A stretch of DNA of 32,367 nucleotides, taken from Sulfurovaceae bacterium (GTDB taxonomy: Bacteria > Campylobacterota > Campylobacteria > Campylobacterales > Sulfurovaceae). The notes beneath the pieces were generated by a model. It did not search any database and had not been told where the DNA came from. It saw nothing but the letters and a program-made list of their open reading frames with translations. This document shows, piece by piece, positions 30,256-32,367 of this stretch. A program made the translations under genes and the position numbers. Numbering within the stretch: the first letter of the stretch is position 1; each line of letters starts with the position of its first letter. The stretch covers positions 1 to 32,367 of the forward strand of contig JADGDQ010000026.1 of assembly GCA_016744805.1 (NCBI GenBank), written 5' to 3'.

Positions 30256-31635
30256 TTAGTTACAAAAATGTTGTTTTACTGCTAAAAGAGCCTCTTCTTT
30301 ATTCTGTATTACTCCATTGAGTTGGAGGGTATAGCTAAACTCTAGGATCTCTTTAAATTTTTCTGAGGGCTTAAACCCTAGAGTTATAAGGTCACGACCT
30401 AAAATAAGAGCAGTTGGAGGTTTATATGCTACTTGTAGGGCTTTAGCCTGTTCTTCTAGCCACTCTCCTGCTCTATATACTCCTAGCTGTGCCTCTTGTG
30501 TGGTTCTACCCAAAAAGTCTGCTTTGGCTACTACTACAAGCTCACTAATAGTAACTTTGGTAGAGAGCCTACGAATTGCTTTGCTTTTTGCAGAGTTAGC
30601 ATAAAATTGTGATGGAGCTAGATGATGCTCTACTAGAGGCAAAATTGATTCGATAAAACTTCGTTCATTTGTAAGGCGATAGAGTAGGGACTCTGTAGGC
30701 TTGATACCTGCATACTCATGCCCTATTGAGCGTATTTTGCCTGATGCGTCTATGGTAGTATTTTGGGCTTTTCCTAAATCATGGCACAAAGTAGCAAAAA
30801 GGAGTTTAAGGTCTCTTTTGGTTTCTCCTGTTTTGAGCTTTGCCATCTGGTCTAGGCTCATCATTGTATGTATCCATACATCACCCTCAGGATGATACAG
30901 AGGTGATTGAGGAGTATTAATAAGTGCTTTAAGTTCAGGGAAATAGTGCAATACACCAAGCCTACGCATTAATTCAAATCCAATAGAGGGTTTGGGTGCT
31001 TTTAGCAAGAGCTTGACCCATTCTGTGTAGATTCGCTCTTTTGGGAGACTTTGAAGCATTCCCTCTGATACCATTGTAGCACAGAGTTTTTGGGTATTTG
31101 GAGCTAATCTATACTCAAATCTTGCACAAAACTGCATAGCTCTATAGACTCTTAAAGGGTCTTCGACAAAGGAGTTATCATCTATATGTCTAAGAGTAGA
31201 TTCTCTTATATCCTCTTGTCCATGAAATGGATCCAAAAACTCCCCACTATAAACCACATACCCCATAGCATTAATAGTAAAATCTCTCCGTCTACTCGCC
31301 TCTTCAAAAGAGAGTTTTCCATCACAAGAGACAGCAAACAGACGATGCCCCTCTCCTATGCTCTCTTCTACTCTAGGAAAAGAGAAATCATACTCTTCAC
31401 CTTGATACGAAAACTTCAAAACCCCAAAGCTTTTACCCACAAGATTAACCGACCCATAAGCACTCAGTAGCTTCTCTAACTCCTCTATACGCTCTAACCC
31501 ATAGACCTCTATATCATAATCCTTGATAGGCAAATCCAAAAAATAATCACGCACAGCCCCCCCCACCACAATAGCCTGAGCATTTTGTTTGAGTAAGAGT
31601 TGTGAAATGGTATGGATGATTGGAGGTAAAGTCAT
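30256..31635 (-). CDS. cca: CCA tRNA nucleotidyltransferase/poly(A) polymerase family with HD domain
   Basis: This 459-residue class II nucleotidyltransferase adds or repairs CCA at tRNA 3' ends. Motifs are: IVVGGAVRDYFL (about 22-33), the metal-binding DYD in IKDYDIEVYG (about 36-45), SRRRDFTINAMGY (about 113-125), and EDPLRVYRAMQF (about 156-167), which includes the template-type Arg. An HD phosphohydrolase segment (CHDLGKA, about 283-289) follows, with VEHH (about 332). The HD domain is typical of CCA enzymes with phosphatase activity. It follows 6 bases after the truncated right-edge gene and may be co-transcribed with it. In some relatives CCA and poly(A) addition are split between paralogues, so the exact activity is less certain. 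Confidence 0.88.
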   Translation of the reverse strand: MTLPPIIHTISQLLLKQNAQAIVVGGAVRDYFLDLPIKDYDIEVYGLERIEELEKLLSAYGSVNLVGKSFGVLKFSYQGEEYDFSFPRVEESIGEGHRLFAVSCDGKLSFEEASRRRDFTINAMGYVVYSGEFLDPFHGQEDIRESTLRHIDDNSFVEDPLRVYRAMQFCARFEYRLAPNTQKLCATMVSEGMLQSLPKERIYTEWVKLLLKAPKPSIGFELMRRLGVLHYFPELKALINTPQSPLYHPEGDVWIHTMMSLDQMAKLKTGETKRDLKLLFATLCHDLGKAQNTTIDASGKIRSIGHEYAGIKPTESLLYRLTNERSFIESILPLVEHHLAPSQFYANSAKSKAIRRLSTKVTISELVVVAKADFLGRTTQEAQLGVYRAGEWLEEQAKALQVAYKPPTALILGRDLITLGFKPSEKFKEILEFSYTLQLNGVIQNKEEALLAVKQHFCN

Positions 31636-31641
31636 ACTAGC

Positions 31642-32367
31642 CTACTTTTTAAAATTTTCTTTTTGAATCATCTCTATAATTTCCTTTTTTATAAAAACCA
31701 AATTTCTATAAATACCTTTTAAATCTTCTATCTTCGTGCTATCAAAGTTTTCACTTACAAAGTATTGATATTTATCTTTGCTTAATTTCTCTAAAATCAC
31801 AAAATTCCAAATCGCACCTACAATATACGCCCCTCTCATAGATATTTCATTATTAAGTTCCACAGCAGAGATAAGTTCTGCTAGGAGTTGGGGTTCAGGG
31901 TCTTTTCTTGTTTTTCCTTGCTTGAACTCTTGGATAAAGAAATAAGGCTTTTCACTTTTAAAAAGTCCTTTGGCAATGACAAAGTCAGTCTCACCATTAA
32001 AAATAAATTTATCTGTTTTATAAGTCAACTTCTCATCATAAAAATCTCTAAAATTATTTTCATAAGAGGTAAAATCTATTTTAGCAAATAACTGTCCTAA
32101 GAAATGTAATTTTAAATCTTCTTCTTTAAAATATTTTATTAAAGGTTTCGTTTTTTTAATAAGTTTTTCCAAAAAAACAACCACTTCATCATCAATAATA
32201 ATAGTATTGTTAAATATTTCATCAAACTTAGTAGCATCTATACGAATTTGAATATCTACTAAATCTTCTAAATCAGAAAATTTTATATTAGAAAAACTAT
32301 AAGTAGGTATTCCCTCCTCATTTAAGCCTTTGAGCTTCCTAATCTCTTTTTCTAAAGCTTCAATTCT
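31642..32367 (-). CDS. PD-(D/E)XK nuclease-like protein, 5' end cut by the right edge
   Basis: The minus-strand frame is open from the last base of the window to a TAG at 31642-31644, so 241 residues of a longer protein are visible. An internal GTG at 32184 is not needed as a start. The N-terminal visible part is charged (KEIERKLKGLNEEGIPTYSF). The segment GETDFVIAKG, then FFIQEFKQGK, then PQLLAELISA fits the D...ExK...Q pattern of PD-(D/E)XK nuclease folds, as in restriction or HsdR-like N-domains. The specific family is not recognised and activity is inferred only from the motif. Confidence 0.6.
   Translation of the reverse strand, partial: RIEALEKEIRKLKGLNEEGIPTYSFSNIKFSDLEDLVDIQIRIDATKFDEIFNNTIIIDDEVVVFLEKLIKKTKPLIKYFKEEDLKLHFLGQLFAKIDFTSYENNFRDFYDEKLTYKTDKFIFNGETDFVIAKGLFKSEKPYFFIQEFKQGKTRKDPEPQLLAELISAVELNNEISMRGAYIVGAIWNFVILEKLSKDKYQYFVSENFDSTKIEDLKGIYRNLVFIKKEIIEMIQKENFKK

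Overview
The window looks like a chromosomal segment of a free-living Campylobacterota bacterium (Sulfurovum/Sulfurimonas type). This rests on the A+T-rich gene style, the long DRTGG-containing phosphate acetyltransferase, the MoxR/Bat cluster, the octaheme cytochrome c and the solute-binding-domain sensor kinase. No rRNA, tRNA or CRISPR array was seen. Taxonomy is inferred from gene content only.

Layout. 1-142: 3' end of a plus-strand gene, possibly a type III restriction/helicase subunit. 174-1930: rseP-yggS operon (minus). 2062-4152: a two-helix membrane protein and an outer-membrane barrel (plus). 4190-17330: a long minus-strand block. It is the MoxR/Bat operon in the order moxR, DUF58, DUF4381, batA, batB, batC, then batD, followed by an octaheme cytochrome c with HEAT/TPR repeats. 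Between batC and batD sits a 4.3-kb accessory island with its own near-consensus promoter. It encodes a 32-residue ORF, an AlbA_2(Schlafen)/HATPase protein, a class II Fic protein, a second AlbA_2/HATPase protein and a small membrane protein. Four copies of a short GTAG-plus-hairpin repeat (REP-like) lie in the gaps of this operon, two of them as an inverted pair at the batD edge of the island.

17352-25058 (minus) is a series of exported hydrolases alternating with outer-membrane barrels: arylsulfatase, barrel, PafA-type alkaline phosphatase, barrel, a decayed DUF1254 gene, HAD phosphatase, MipA/OmpV barrel. Two gene remnants in it (a HAD 3' end and a DUF1254 gene) show that the region has been rearranged. 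A pair of strong RNA hairpins follows the sulfatase stop.

25278-32367: a small Asn-rich exported protein (plus), a sensor kinase/OmpR-type regulator pair (minus), pta (plus), a CCA-adding enzyme family gene (minus), and a gene cut by the right edge that carries a PD-(D/E)XK nuclease-like motif.

Functional reading. The Bat/MoxR genes probably form an envelope AAA+/von Willebrand complex used in stress tolerance. The 17-25 kb block probably scavenges sulfate and phosphate esters in the periplasm. The island is the best candidate for an undescribed (defence or toxin-like) system: two AlbA_2/HATPase regulators around a self-inhibited Fic enzyme, with short tandem repeats in the hinges of the Fic protein and of one AlbA_2 protein. 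One of those arrays has a 10-bp period and could switch reading frame.
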